Positions 53,790 to 62,054 of a DNA stretch of 64,000 bases are shown piece after piece; within the stretch, counting starts at the first letter, position 1, and the number at the start of each line of letters is the position of its first letter. The position numbers and the translations under genes were made by a program. Below the pieces are notes generated by a model that had not been told where the DNA came from, did no database searches, and saw only the letters and a program-made list of their open reading frames with translations. Source of the DNA: Polaribacter sp. IC073 (lineage in GTDB: Bacteria; Bacteroidota; Bacteroidia; Flavobacteriales; Flavobacteriaceae); NCBI RefSeq assembly GCF_007997075.1, contig NZ_VORS01000004.1, positions 186,001 to 250,000 on the forward strand, in the 5' to 3' direction.

Positions 53790-55622
53790 ATGGTAAAAAA
53801 GTACACAATTATTTGTTGTTTATTATTTGGTGCAATTAACTTGTATGCTCAAAAAGATACTGTTGTTATTCAATTAAAAGAGATTGTTTTACCAATTTCT
53901 AAAGTGAAAGATTTTTCTAAAGGATATAGTAAAATTTCTATTACAGATAGTTTAGTTCGTAGAAATATAAAGTCTTTAACAGCTGTTTTGCGTTTTAATT
54001 CTTTTATATATTTTAAAGAAAATGGACCAGGAATGGTTTCTCCACCTTCTTTTAGAGGTACAAATGCATCTCAAACAGCTGTAATTTGGAACGGAATTAA
54101 CATAAACTCTCAACTAAACGGTCAGACAGATTTTAATGCTATATCATCTAATTCTTATGATGATATTACGGTAAGAAGTGGTGGTGGAAGCGTACTTTTT
54201 GGAAGTGGTGCTATTGGTGGTACTGTTCATTTAAATAATAATATTACATTTTTACCTACAAGAAAACAGCACCTTTTATTAAAGTATGGAAGCTTTGATA
54301 CAAAACATATTAGTTATAATTTTAAGAAATCGAATACTAAAAGTTATGTGAGCATCGGTTTAGGATACAATGCTTCTAATAACGATTTTCACTATGTAGA
54401 GACTAATTTAAAAAACGACAATGGGGAGTTGTACAATTCTAATTTGGATGTAAATTTTGGCTATAAATTTAATAATCAGCATCAAATAAAAATTTTTTCA
54501 AACTCTTTTTTTTCAGACAGAAACCTTTCTAGAACTTTAAATGCACCATCTAATGATGCTTATAAAGACGTGAGTTTAAAAAATTTACTAGAATGGAGTT
54601 ATTTCATTTCTCCTAATGAAGCCATCACATCTAAATTTGCCTATGTTTTTGATGAGTTTAAATTTTTTGATGACAAGTCTAATAAAAATATTTTCTCTAT
54701 TGGAACCGTAAAAAGAAAAATAGTAAAATTAGATTATAGTAATTATGTTTCTAGAAAAATAAAGATAAATACCATTGCTGGTTTTGAGTCTACACTAGTA
54801 AATGGAAGTAGTTTTTCTTCGAATAGAAGAAATGTTTTTTCAGCGGTATTTTCCTTCAATCATCAATTAACAAAAAGGTTAAGTTATGGTTTGCAGTTTA
54901 GGCAAGAATACTTAAAAAATATTGCTTCTCCCTTTTTATATTCTTTAGGAATAGAACAGGAATTTAATAAATATTACACACTTTCTTTTAATACTTCTAA
55001 GAATTTTAGAATTCCAACTTTTAATGATTTGTATTGGGAACCTAGCGGAAATATAAATTTAAAACCAGAAGAATCCTATCAATTTGAAGTTGGTAACGCC
55101 ATAACATTTAGCAATATTTCTTTTCAATTGAATGCTTTTTATATTAAATCTGATGATTTGATACAGTGGATACCTAATGAAACGGGAGCTTGGAGTCCTG
55201 TGAATGTTAGTGAAACTAGAAATTTAGGTATTGAGTTTGCAGTTAATTTTAGAAAAAATATCGGGTTGCATCATTTTAAATTGAATACAAACTATTCTTA
55301 TACAGATGCGAAAGATTTAGAAACAAACAAGGCATTAATTTCTGTGCCAAAAAATCGAGCAAATTTTCTGTTGAATTATAATTATAAAGCTTTTAGCGTT
55401 TACTATCAGCAATTATTTAATGATGATGTTTCTTTTCTAGTAGCTATAATTCCTGCTTTTACAGTTGCTAATGTGGGTTTTGATTATCAATTTTTATCAA
55501 TTAAAAAGAAACCAATAGTTGGTTTTAAAATTAATAATATTTACAATTCAAATTATCAAAATACATTAAGCAGGCCCATGCCTGGAGTAAATTTTCTAAT
55601 AACAACAAACATAAATTTTTAA
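53790..55622 (+). CDS. BtuB-like TonB-dependent outer-membrane receptor
   Basis: A 610-residue receptor with a signal peptide (1-21, AINLYAQ). The plug domain spans about 45-155 (TAVLRFNSFIYFKENGPGMVSPPSFRGTNASQTAVIWNGININSQLNGQTDFN), followed by a beta-barrel with NPEESYQFEVGN-like TonB-receptor text (LKPEESYQFEVGNAITF) and a terminal aromatic strand. Size fits BtuB (600-ish) rather than SusC. It is directly behind a cobalamin riboswitch and 2 nt before a BtuG-like gene, so it imports B12/corrinoids. TonB box cannot be set precisely. Confidence 0.9.
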   Translation: MVKKYTIICCLLFGAINLYAQKDTVVIQLKEIVLPISKVKDFSKGYSKISITDSLVRRNIKSLTAVLRFNSFIYFKENGPGMVSPPSFRGTNASQTAVIWNGININSQLNGQTDFNAISSNSYDDITVRSGGGSVLFGSGAIGGTVHLNNNITFLPTRKQHLLLKYGSFDTKHISYNFKKSNTKSYVSIGLGYNASNNDFHYVETNLKNDNGELYNSNLDVNFGYKFNNQHQIKIFSNSFFSDRNLSRTLNAPSNDAYKDVSLKNLLEWSYFISPNEAITSKFAYVFDEFKFFDDKSNKNIFSIGTVKRKIVKLDYSNYVSRKIKINTIAGFESTLVNGSSFSSNRRNVFSAVFSFNHQLTKRLSYGLQFRQEYLKNIASPFLYSLGIEQEFNKYYTLSFNTSKNFRIPTFNDLYWEPSGNINLKPEESYQFEVGNAITFSNISFQLNAFYIKSDDLIQWIPNETGAWSPVNVSETRNLGIEFAVNFRKNIGLHHFKLNTNYSYTDAKDLETNKALISVPKNRANFLLNYNYKAFSVYYQQLFNDDVSFLVAIIPAFTVANVGFDYQFLSIKKKPIVGFKINNIYNSNYQNTLSRPMPGVNFLITTNINF

Positions 55623-55624
55623 AA

Positions 55625-56689
55625 ATGATGAATATTAAAAAATCAATTTTTTTAGTCGCTTTAACAGCAGGTGTTTTATTTACATCTTGTAACAGCAGTA
55701 ATGAGCTAATTTTACCAAAAGGAGATTATGAACATGGAGTTTTAGTAGCTAATGAAGGTGCTTTTTCTGGAGGTACGGGAACAATTAATTTTATTTCTGA
55801 AGATTATACAATAGAAGAAGCTAAAATTTACAATAAAGTAAATAATGAAAATATTGGTACTGTTTTGCAATCTGTTGGGTTTAACAACGAGAATGCATAT
55901 TTAATTGCAAATGTTGGTAATAAAATTTCTATCTCCAATAGGTATTCAATGAATAAAATTACAGAAATTACTACAGATTTAAGCAACCCAATAAATATTG
56001 CTTTTTTAGACGGTAAAGGTTATGTTACAAATTGGGGTTCTGGTTCAGATCAAACAGATGATTATATTGCAGTTGTAGATTTAACAACAGCCATTATTAC
56101 TAATAAAATTCCAGTAACAGAAGGTCCAGAACAAATTATTGCTGTGGGTAAAAATTTATATATATCTCATAAAGGTGGTTTTGGTTCGGGTAATATTGTT
56201 ACAGTAATAAATTCGATAAATAATACAATTGTAAAAACAATTGAGGTGGGTCTTGTGCCAGATGAAATGGCGCTTGATAGTAATGGAGACTTGTTAGTTT
56301 CTTGTGAAGGAAAAGCAGAAACATCATGGAATCCTGCAGAAACGTTAGGGAGTTTAGTAAAAATAAATACCGCAACAAATGAGGTAAGTGCTACGCTTAC
56401 TTTTGCTTCAGAATTTCACCCAAATAGCATGGTTGTAAGTGATGGCAGCATTTACTTTTCTACATCGTCTAAAGTATTTAAAATGTCTGAAAATGCGACT
56501 GAGGTTCCAACTTCAGAAATTATTACAACGCCAGTTTATAGTTTGGCTGTTAAAGAAAATAAAATTTATGTTACCGATGCCAAAGATTATAAAGTGAATG
56601 GTAGTTTAAAAATATTTGACGCAGCTACAAACACAGAATTAAAAGAATTTACTGTTGGTCTTGTTCCTGGTAAAGTTTATTTTAACTAA
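55625..56689 (+). CDS. BtuG-like surface lipoprotein (YncE/DUF5074 beta-propeller)
   Basis: A 354-residue lipoprotein (lipobox TSC, Cys22). The mature part has propeller repeats: GVLVANEGAFSGGTGTINFI, KGYVTNWGSGSDQTDDYIAVVDLTT, NLYISHKGGFGSGNIVTVI, NTIVKTIEVGLVPDEMALDSNGDLLVSC and KIYVTDAKDY...AATNTELKEFTVGLVPGKVYF. This is the architecture of BtuG, the surface B12-binding propeller coupled to BtuB in gut Bacteroides. It begins 2 nt after the receptor stop, in the same riboswitch-controlled transcript. Propeller blade number is about seven by eye. Affinity for B12 is inferred. Confidence 0.83.
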   Translation: MMNIKKSIFLVALTAGVLFTSCNSSNELILPKGDYEHGVLVANEGAFSGGTGTINFISEDYTIEEAKIYNKVNNENIGTVLQSVGFNNENAYLIANVGNKISISNRYSMNKITEITTDLSNPINIAFLDGKGYVTNWGSGSDQTDDYIAVVDLTTAIITNKIPVTEGPEQIIAVGKNLYISHKGGFGSGNIVTVINSINNTIVKTIEVGLVPDEMALDSNGDLLVSCEGKAETSWNPAETLGSLVKINTATNEVSATLTFASEFHPNSMVVSDGSIYFSTSSKVFKMSENATEVPTSEIITTPVYSLAVKENKIYVTDAKDYKVNGSLKIFDAATNTELKEFTVGLVPGKVYFN

Positions 56690-56741
56690 AAAATATTTTT
56701 TAAACGTTCTTTTGAAAAAGGAAACGTTCCCTCATTAAAGA

Positions 56742-56777
56742 CTCCTTATTAGATAGTTCTAGTTCGGAGTTTTTTAT
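56742..56777 (+). terminator. Weak terminator after the B12 operon
   Basis: GACTCC and GGAGTTTTTT arms with a long loop end in a T-run, 50 nt after the propeller gene stop. Stem is short, so confidence is modest. Confidence 0.5.
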
Positions 56778-57289
56778 TACAATAGCTTTCGCACTTCATT
56801 TTTAATAAAATCGATAGCTGTTTCTGTTGGTGGCAGTGTTTTAGAATAATCGATTAACACATTTTCACGTAGATCATTTGCAGAAGTAGCATTTTCTGCT
56901 ACTTGTCTTAATTTATTTGTAACAGCATTTTTAGCAGCGTAAATAGCGGTCCAAGTATCTTCAGAAATATAGATTTGTTGTACTAAATTATGTTCAAATT
57001 CTTGATCTATATTTGCAATTAGTAATTGTAAATAATCATCTGTGTCGCTAGAAATTGGCGGAACACGCATTAACATTTTAACAGGGTTTATTCGATCGCA
57101 AAATAACATTAAACGCTCACAAGCCTGTAACTTTATAGGCAAAGCCTCTTTTCTTTGTTGTGCTAATAATTCTAATTTTTTTTCAGAATTTTTATTATTT
57201 ATAAAGCCATTAAACATGTAATAAGCAACCAAACCCGTTACTGCTGCCGGTAAAATATAAGCGATGCTTTCTAAGATTTTATCTTCCAT
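56777..57289 (-). CDS. Small membrane-anchored protein of the satD operon
   Basis: A 170-residue protein with one membrane segment (about 8-28, IAYILPAAVTGLVAYYMFNGF), then a basic helix and a cytoplasmic helical domain (KLQACERLMLFCDRINPVKMLMRVPPISSDTDDYLQLLIANID...YKN). It matches flavobacterial proteins I would place in a DUF (7935-like) group; no function is known. It lies 3 nt downstream of the DUF3307 gene and is the last gene of this run. Confidence 0.7.
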   Translation of the reverse strand: MEDKILESIAYILPAAVTGLVAYYMFNGFINNKNSEKKLELLAQQRKEALPIKLQACERLMLFCDRINPVKMLMRVPPISSDTDDYLQLLIANIDQEFEHNLVQQIYISEDTWTAIYAAKNAVTNKLRQVAENATSANDLRENVLIDYSKTLPPTETAIDFIKNEVRKLL

Positions 57290-57292
57290 AAA

Positions 57293-57996
57293 TTAAATAA
57301 AGTGTACTACATACGAATATAAGATTCCTATTAGAATTGCCAAACCAAAACTTAATAAAGTCCCAATTAAAATGTATTCTGTGAGTTTTCTGTCTTTAGA
57401 AGATGTTAAATCTCCAAACCTAAAAACCGATTTGGCAGCCAATAAGAAACCAATGGCTTCCCAATGATTTGTAATTACAAAAATGAATACAAAAAGACGC
57501 TCTAAAATACCAATATAACGTCCTGCCTTTGCCAAAGAATCATCATTTTCTTTTTTACTTTCAGGATTCCATTGTGTAATAAAAACTTTTATAATAATTG
57601 CAGAAACATTTGTTATCAAAAGAACAGCTATACTTAAAGCTAAATTTTTATCAGTAAAAAGTTCATCAACAGAAAAATTGAAATCAGTATATATAGCAAC
57701 AACAAAAAACAATGCTAAAATATGTAAAACCAACTTCTCTTTGTTTTTTTTTTCTGAAGGTAGAGCTTAGAAACATCAAAAATAAAATGAGATATAAGAA
57801 TGATTGAAAAACCTAGCCAATATTTTTGTAAATTAAATTGAAGTAAAATCAATAATAAAAAAGCATGAATCCCCAAGTGCACGTATAATTTAGAAGATCT
57901 AATTTTATTTTTTTCCTTATCTTTTACCCACTTTTCTGATTGAAAGACAAAATCACCTAAAATATGAGCAAGCAAAAACTTTAAAAATAACAACAT
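57293..57996 (-). pseudogene. DUF3307 integral membrane protein, split by a homopolymer frameshift
   Basis: The N-terminal part (57996-57715) is FLKFLLAHILGDFVFQSEKWVKDKEKNKI then VHLGIHAFLLLILLQ...ISHFIFDVSKLYL, the DUF3307 core. The C-terminal part (57733-57293) continues in another frame (LVLHILALFFVV...), giving two or more membrane segments. A run of ten A on the coding strand (57744-57753) lies at the junction; one extra A would restore a protein of about 234 residues, the normal family length. Either a sequencing or real 1-nt deletion. Sits 1 nt after satD ends, likely the same operon. Confidence 0.8.
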
Positions 57997-57997
57997 C

Positions 57998-58612
57998 TTA
58001 TCCGTTTATTTTTTGATTTATTAATTTTCTAAAACGTTTTTCTAGCTTCATAATAGGTTCAAAACCAGCACGTTTTTGTCTTTCGCTAACTCTTCCCTGT
58101 GTAATACTTAAAATTTGTGCAATTTCTTTTTGTGTAGCATTTTTATTTTCTAGAGATAATTTAAAAACTTCTGCAGAGTTTACAGACCAAGAATCTATTG
58201 TTAATAAGGCCAAGTCAAATGCAATATTAAGTTCATCATCAATTTCTTGCCAAGGTGTTTTTATGGCTAAATTTTGTTTTTTTGATAAATTATCAAAAGC
58301 AAAACCAGAATTTATAAAAGCAGCACCATTAGCGGTTGTAATTTCTGAAGCACTGTATTCTTTTTCGCCTATTCCTATTCCAATTCTAACATCAATATTT
58401 AAAATACTTTTCAATTGAGATTTAATTTTTAACGCAGCATGCAATGCCTTTTCAGGATTTTTTATTTCTAATTGAAAGCTATCTCCTCTATAAATTTGCC
58501 AATATTTAGGCGATTCTCCAAAAGTTTGTAAGGTGTTTTTTAAAAGTGATAACCATAAATTATCCTCTTTTTTTCTAGAATTTACAATATCTCCTGTTAA
58601 AATACTTGTCAT
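57998..58612 (-). CDS. SatD family regulator: cyclase-like domain plus helix-turn-helix
   Basis: A 204-residue protein. Residues 1-110 read like a cyclase homology domain: MTSILTGDIVNSRK with an Asp at 8, YRGDSFQLEIKNPEKALHAALKIK with a second Asp near 45, and DVRIGIGIGEKEYS near 75. The C-terminal 50 residues are a helix-turn-helix (NATQKEIAQILSITQGRVSERQKRAGFEP). This fits the SatD family. It starts the operon ending with the DUF3307 and small membrane genes, and its upstream region carries twin 22-nt palindromes. I infer autoregulation and a ligand-sensing role for the cyclase-like domain; catalysis is unproven. Confidence 0.8.
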   Translation of the reverse strand: MTSILTGDIVNSRKKEDNLWLSLLKNTLQTFGESPKYWQIYRGDSFQLEIKNPEKALHAALKIKSQLKSILNIDVRIGIGIGEKEYSASEITTANGAAFINSGFAFDNLSKKQNLAIKTPWQEIDDELNIAFDLALLTIDSWSVNSAEVFKLSLENKNATQKEIAQILSITQGRVSERQKRAGFEPIMKLEKRFRKLINQKING

Positions 58613-58630
58613 TTGTATTTGTAATTTTAG

Positions 58631-58638
58631 CTAATATA
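58631..58638 (-). promoter_or_regulatory. Candidate -7 box for satD
   Basis: Reverse strand reads TATATTAG, one mismatch to TAnnTTTG, 19 nt upstream of the ATG. It sits just downstream of the twin palindromes, placing them over the -33 region. Confidence 0.4.
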
Positions 58639-58663
58639 CTATTTATCTTTTTAAAATAGATAT

Positions 58664-58713
58664 TTATCTGTCTTAGAACAGATAAACTTACTTATCTGCC
58701 TATAAGCAGATAA
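58664..58713. promoter_or_regulatory. Twin 22-nt palindromic operators upstream of satD
   Basis: Two copies of TTATCTG-N8-CAGATAA, at 58664-58685 and 58692-58713, are spaced 28 nt centre to centre (2.7 helical turns). A weaker TATCT-N9-AGATA lies at 58644-58662. The copies have identical 7-nt arms while the 8-nt cores differ, a hallmark of a dimeric regulator's binding sites. They lie between the satD promoter and the divergent helicase gene. Confidence 0.85.
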
Positions 58714-58933
58714 TAACATAAATCTGTTTTAGGCGTATTTTGTAAGAATATAAATAATAGCAGATTTAGAGAGAAACAGTCAATTTTATTGGTGCTATGC
58801 TCTAATTATAGTTATTCGTTTTTCGAGACGCGTTTTAAAGGAACAACTTGTGAATAAAAATTATGAAACTTCTGTATAAAAAACAAATAGTTTGGTTAAT
58901 TTCACGCTTTAAATTCTTCTAAAAAAATATCTC

Positions 58934-61255
58934 TTGAATAGTTACTTAGATTCTTTAAACGAACCTCAAAAGGAAGCTGTTTTACAAAAAGATGGCCCAA
59001 TGATTATTATTGCTGGTGCAGGTTCTGGTAAAACACGTGTATTAACGTATAGAATTGCTCATTTAATGAAGCAAGGCGTAGATTCGTTTAATATTTTATC
59101 GCTCACATTTACAAATAAAGCAGCCAAAGAAATGAAGGCGAGAATTGCTTCTGTTGTTGGTGCAAGTGAAGCAAAAAACCTTTGGATGGGAACTTTTCAC
59201 TCGGTTTTTGCACGTATTTTACGTTCAGAAGCAGATAAACTAGGTTTTCCAACCAATTTTACAATTTACGATTCGCAAGATTCTGTTCGTTTGATAAGTT
59301 CTATTATAAAAGAAATGGGCTTAGACAGAGAACGTTACAAACCAAAGCAGATTTTAGGACGCATTTCTTCGTTTAAAAATAGCTTAATTACGGTTAAGGC
59401 GTATTTTAACAACCCAGATTTACAAGAAGCAGATTTGCATGCAAGCAGACCTAAAGTTGGCGATATTTATAGAATCTATGTAGACAGATGTTTTAAAGCT
59501 GGTGCAATGGATTTTGATGATTTATTATTAAGAACCAATGAATTGCTGGCTCGTTTTCCCGAAACTTTGGCCAAATACCAAGATCGTTTTCGGTATATTA
59601 TGGTAGATGAGTATCAAGATACAAATCATTCGCAATATATTATTGTAAGAGCTTTGGCAGATAAATTTGGAAATATTTGTGTTGTTGGAGACGATTCTCA
59701 AAGTATTTATAGTTTTAGGGGAGCAAATATTCAGAATATTTTGAATTTTCAGAAAGATTATCCAGATGTTAAAACCTTTAAATTAGAACAGAACTATAGA
59801 TCTACAAGTAACATTGTAAATGCAGCAAATTCTGTTATAGAAAAGAATAAAACAAAGTTAGACAAAGAGGTTTGGACTTCTAATGATGCGGGAGACGCTA
59901 TAAACGTAATGCGAACTATTTCAGATGGAGAAGAAGGCCGTTTTGTAGCACAATCGATTTGGGAAAACCATATGAATCATCAGCTAGGTTTAGATAGTTT
60001 TTGTGTTTTGTATAGAACAAATTCTCAGTCTAGAGCAATGGAAGACGCGTTGCGTAAAAAAGGACTGGATTATAAAATTTATGGCGGAATTTCTTTTTAT
60101 CAAAGAAAAGAAATTAAAGATATTTTGTCTTATTTAAGAATCTTAATCAACCCTAATGATGAAGAAGCATTAAAAAGAATTATTAATTATCCTGCGCGTG
60201 GAATCGGAGCAACAACTATAGATAAGCTAACCATAGCTGCAAATCATTATAAAAAATCAATTTTCGATATTATAAAATATATCGATAAAATCGATTTAAA
60301 AATAAATGCAGGAACTAAGAACAAGCTTCGTAATTTTATGAATATGATGCAAAGTTTGCAAATAGAATCGCAAACAAAAAATGCATTTGAAATTGCAGAA
60401 ATTGTTGTTAAAAAGGCGCAGTTAATTAAAGATTTAGAAAAAGATGGAACGCCAGAAGCAGTCAGTAAAGTAGAAAATGTTCAAGAACTTTTAAACGGAA
60501 TTAAAGATTTTATTACAGATAAAATAGAAGAAGGTAATGATGCTTCTTTAACTACTTTTTTAGAAGATGTTGCGTTGGCTACAGATTTCGATTCAGAAAA
60601 AAATGATGACAAACCCACGGTCTCTTTAATGACCATTCACCAGTCTAAAGGATTGGAATATGGCTATGTGTATGTTGTTGGTTTAGAAGAAAATTTATTT
60701 CCTTCTGCCATGAGTATGAATACCAGAAGCGAGTTAGAAGAAGAACGAAGATTATTTTATGTGGCGTTAACAAGGGCAGAAAAAGTAGCGTATTTAACGT
60801 ATGCACAAACACGTTACAGATGGGGTAAATTAGTAGATGCAGAACCAAGTAGGTTTCTAGAAGAAATAGATGATAAATACTTATTTTACATCACTCCAAA
60901 AGTAAACAACCCAACAATAAATAATTTTTTAGATAAGAGCATTTTTGATGATGCGCCAAAAGGAATTCGTTTTCAGAAACCAATTCAGCGTAAAAAAATG
61001 GAGCGTGATTTGGTAAAAAAGAAAGAAATTGTTGTTCCTAAGAATTTGAAAAAAGTTTCACAAGTTTCACCAAAAATGAATCTTTTTGATGGAGATATTA
61101 TTATAGGAAATATTGTAGAACACAATAGATTTGGTACAGGAACCGTTACAGGAATGGAAGGGAAGGGCCCCGATAAGAAAGCCGAAATTCAGTTTGCAAC
61201 TGCAGGAAAAAAGAAATTATTGCTGCAATTTGCTAAATTAAAAGTGATTGGCTAA
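58934..61255 (+). CDS. UvrD/PcrA-family ATP-dependent DNA helicase
   Basis: A 773-residue superfamily 1A helicase. Walker A IIIAGAGSGKTRVLTYRIAHL (26-), TLTFTNKAAKEMKARI, motif II YIMVDEYQDTNHSQY (near 225), motif III GDDSQSIYSFRGA, motif IV LEQNYRST and motif VI LFYVALTRAEKVAYLTYA are all present. A TTG at 58934 is the first in-frame start giving the family N-terminus (MNSYLDSLNEPQKEAV). It unwinds DNA in repair and replication restart. The C-terminal VEHNRFGTGTVTGMEGKG tail is the usual RNA-polymerase- or DNA-interacting domain. Confidence 0.92.
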   Translation: MNSYLDSLNEPQKEAVLQKDGPMIIIAGAGSGKTRVLTYRIAHLMKQGVDSFNILSLTFTNKAAKEMKARIASVVGASEAKNLWMGTFHSVFARILRSEADKLGFPTNFTIYDSQDSVRLISSIIKEMGLDRERYKPKQILGRISSFKNSLITVKAYFNNPDLQEADLHASRPKVGDIYRIYVDRCFKAGAMDFDDLLLRTNELLARFPETLAKYQDRFRYIMVDEYQDTNHSQYIIVRALADKFGNICVVGDDSQSIYSFRGANIQNILNFQKDYPDVKTFKLEQNYRSTSNIVNAANSVIEKNKTKLDKEVWTSNDAGDAINVMRTISDGEEGRFVAQSIWENHMNHQLGLDSFCVLYRTNSQSRAMEDALRKKGLDYKIYGGISFYQRKEIKDILSYLRILINPNDEEALKRIINYPARGIGATTIDKLTIAANHYKKSIFDIIKYIDKIDLKINAGTKNKLRNFMNMMQSLQIESQTKNAFEIAEIVVKKAQLIKDLEKDGTPEAVSKVENVQELLNGIKDFITDKIEEGNDASLTTFLEDVALATDFDSEKNDDKPTVSLMTIHQSKGLEYGYVYVVGLEENLFPSAMSMNTRSELEEERRLFYVALTRAEKVAYLTYAQTRYRWGKLVDAEPSRFLEEIDDKYLFYITPKVNNPTINNFLDKSIFDDAPKGIRFQKPIQRKKMERDLVKKKEIVVPKNLKKVSQVSPKMNLFDGDIIIGNIVEHNRFGTGTVTGMEGKGPDKKAEIQFATAGKKKLLLQFAKLKVIG

Positions 61256-61394
61256 AAATCATCAAAAAAACTAAAAATAAATTGTTATTTTGCAACATTA
61301 AATAACGATAAGCTATAAATTGTTAGTTCTAGTGTTTTTTTTTGGATAAAAGGAGAAAGAAAATGGAACGAGAACACACTTCAAAAATAAATAA

Positions 61395-62048
61395 ATGACA
61401 TTCGATTTAGAATATAATTCAGAAAGACCGTTAATGATAATACCAGAATACGGCAGACATATACAAAAATTAGTAGACCATTGTTTGGCTTTAGAAACAA
61501 AAGAAGAGCGAGATAAAATGGCAAAAGCGATTGTAGATGTTATGGGGAATTTACAACCACATTTACGTGATGTTCCAGATTTTAAACACAAACTCTGGGA
61601 TCAATTGTATATTATGGCAGATTTTAAATTAGATGTAGAATCTCCTTATCCGCAGCCGTCAAAAGATGAATTACAAGAAAAACCAGAAGGTTTGGCGTAT
61701 CCAAAATCGGCATCAAGATATCGTTATTATGGTAACAATATTCAAACAATGATAGACATTGCTTTAAGTTGGGAAGATGGTGATAAAAAGGAAGCATTGG
61801 TTTTTACCGTTGCAAATCACATGAAAAAATGTTATTTAAATTGGAACAAAGACACGGTTGATGATGCCGTGATTTTTAAACATTTGTACGATTTATCTGA
61901 TGGTAAAATTGATTTAAGAGATACAGATGAAGAATTATCTGAAAGTAAGAATTTACTAAGAAAAAGAAGTTCTCAAGGGCAAAGTAATACTAAAACTACG
62001 TATAAGAAACCACAACATAGTAATCAAAATAAAAACAGAAAAAGATAA
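61395..62048 (+). CDS. DUF4290 family protein
   Basis: A 217-residue cytosolic protein matching DUF4290 of Bacteroidota: FDLEYNSERPLMIIPEYGRHIQKLVDHCLALETKEERDKMA at the start and VANHMKKCYLNWNKDTVDDAVIFKHLYDLSDGKI later. The last 40 residues are basic and disordered (RSSQGQSNTKTTYKK). Always or nearly always next to murA in Bacteroidota; here 6 nt upstream of it. Function is not known; I infer a link to cell-wall synthesis from the conserved neighbourhood. Confidence 0.9.
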   Translation: MTFDLEYNSERPLMIIPEYGRHIQKLVDHCLALETKEERDKMAKAIVDVMGNLQPHLRDVPDFKHKLWDQLYIMADFKLDVESPYPQPSKDELQEKPEGLAYPKSASRYRYYGNNIQTMIDIALSWEDGDKKEALVFTVANHMKKCYLNWNKDTVDDAVIFKHLYDLSDGKIDLRDTDEELSESKNLLRKRSSQGQSNTKTTYKKPQHSNQNKNRKR

Positions 62049-62054
62049 GAGTCT

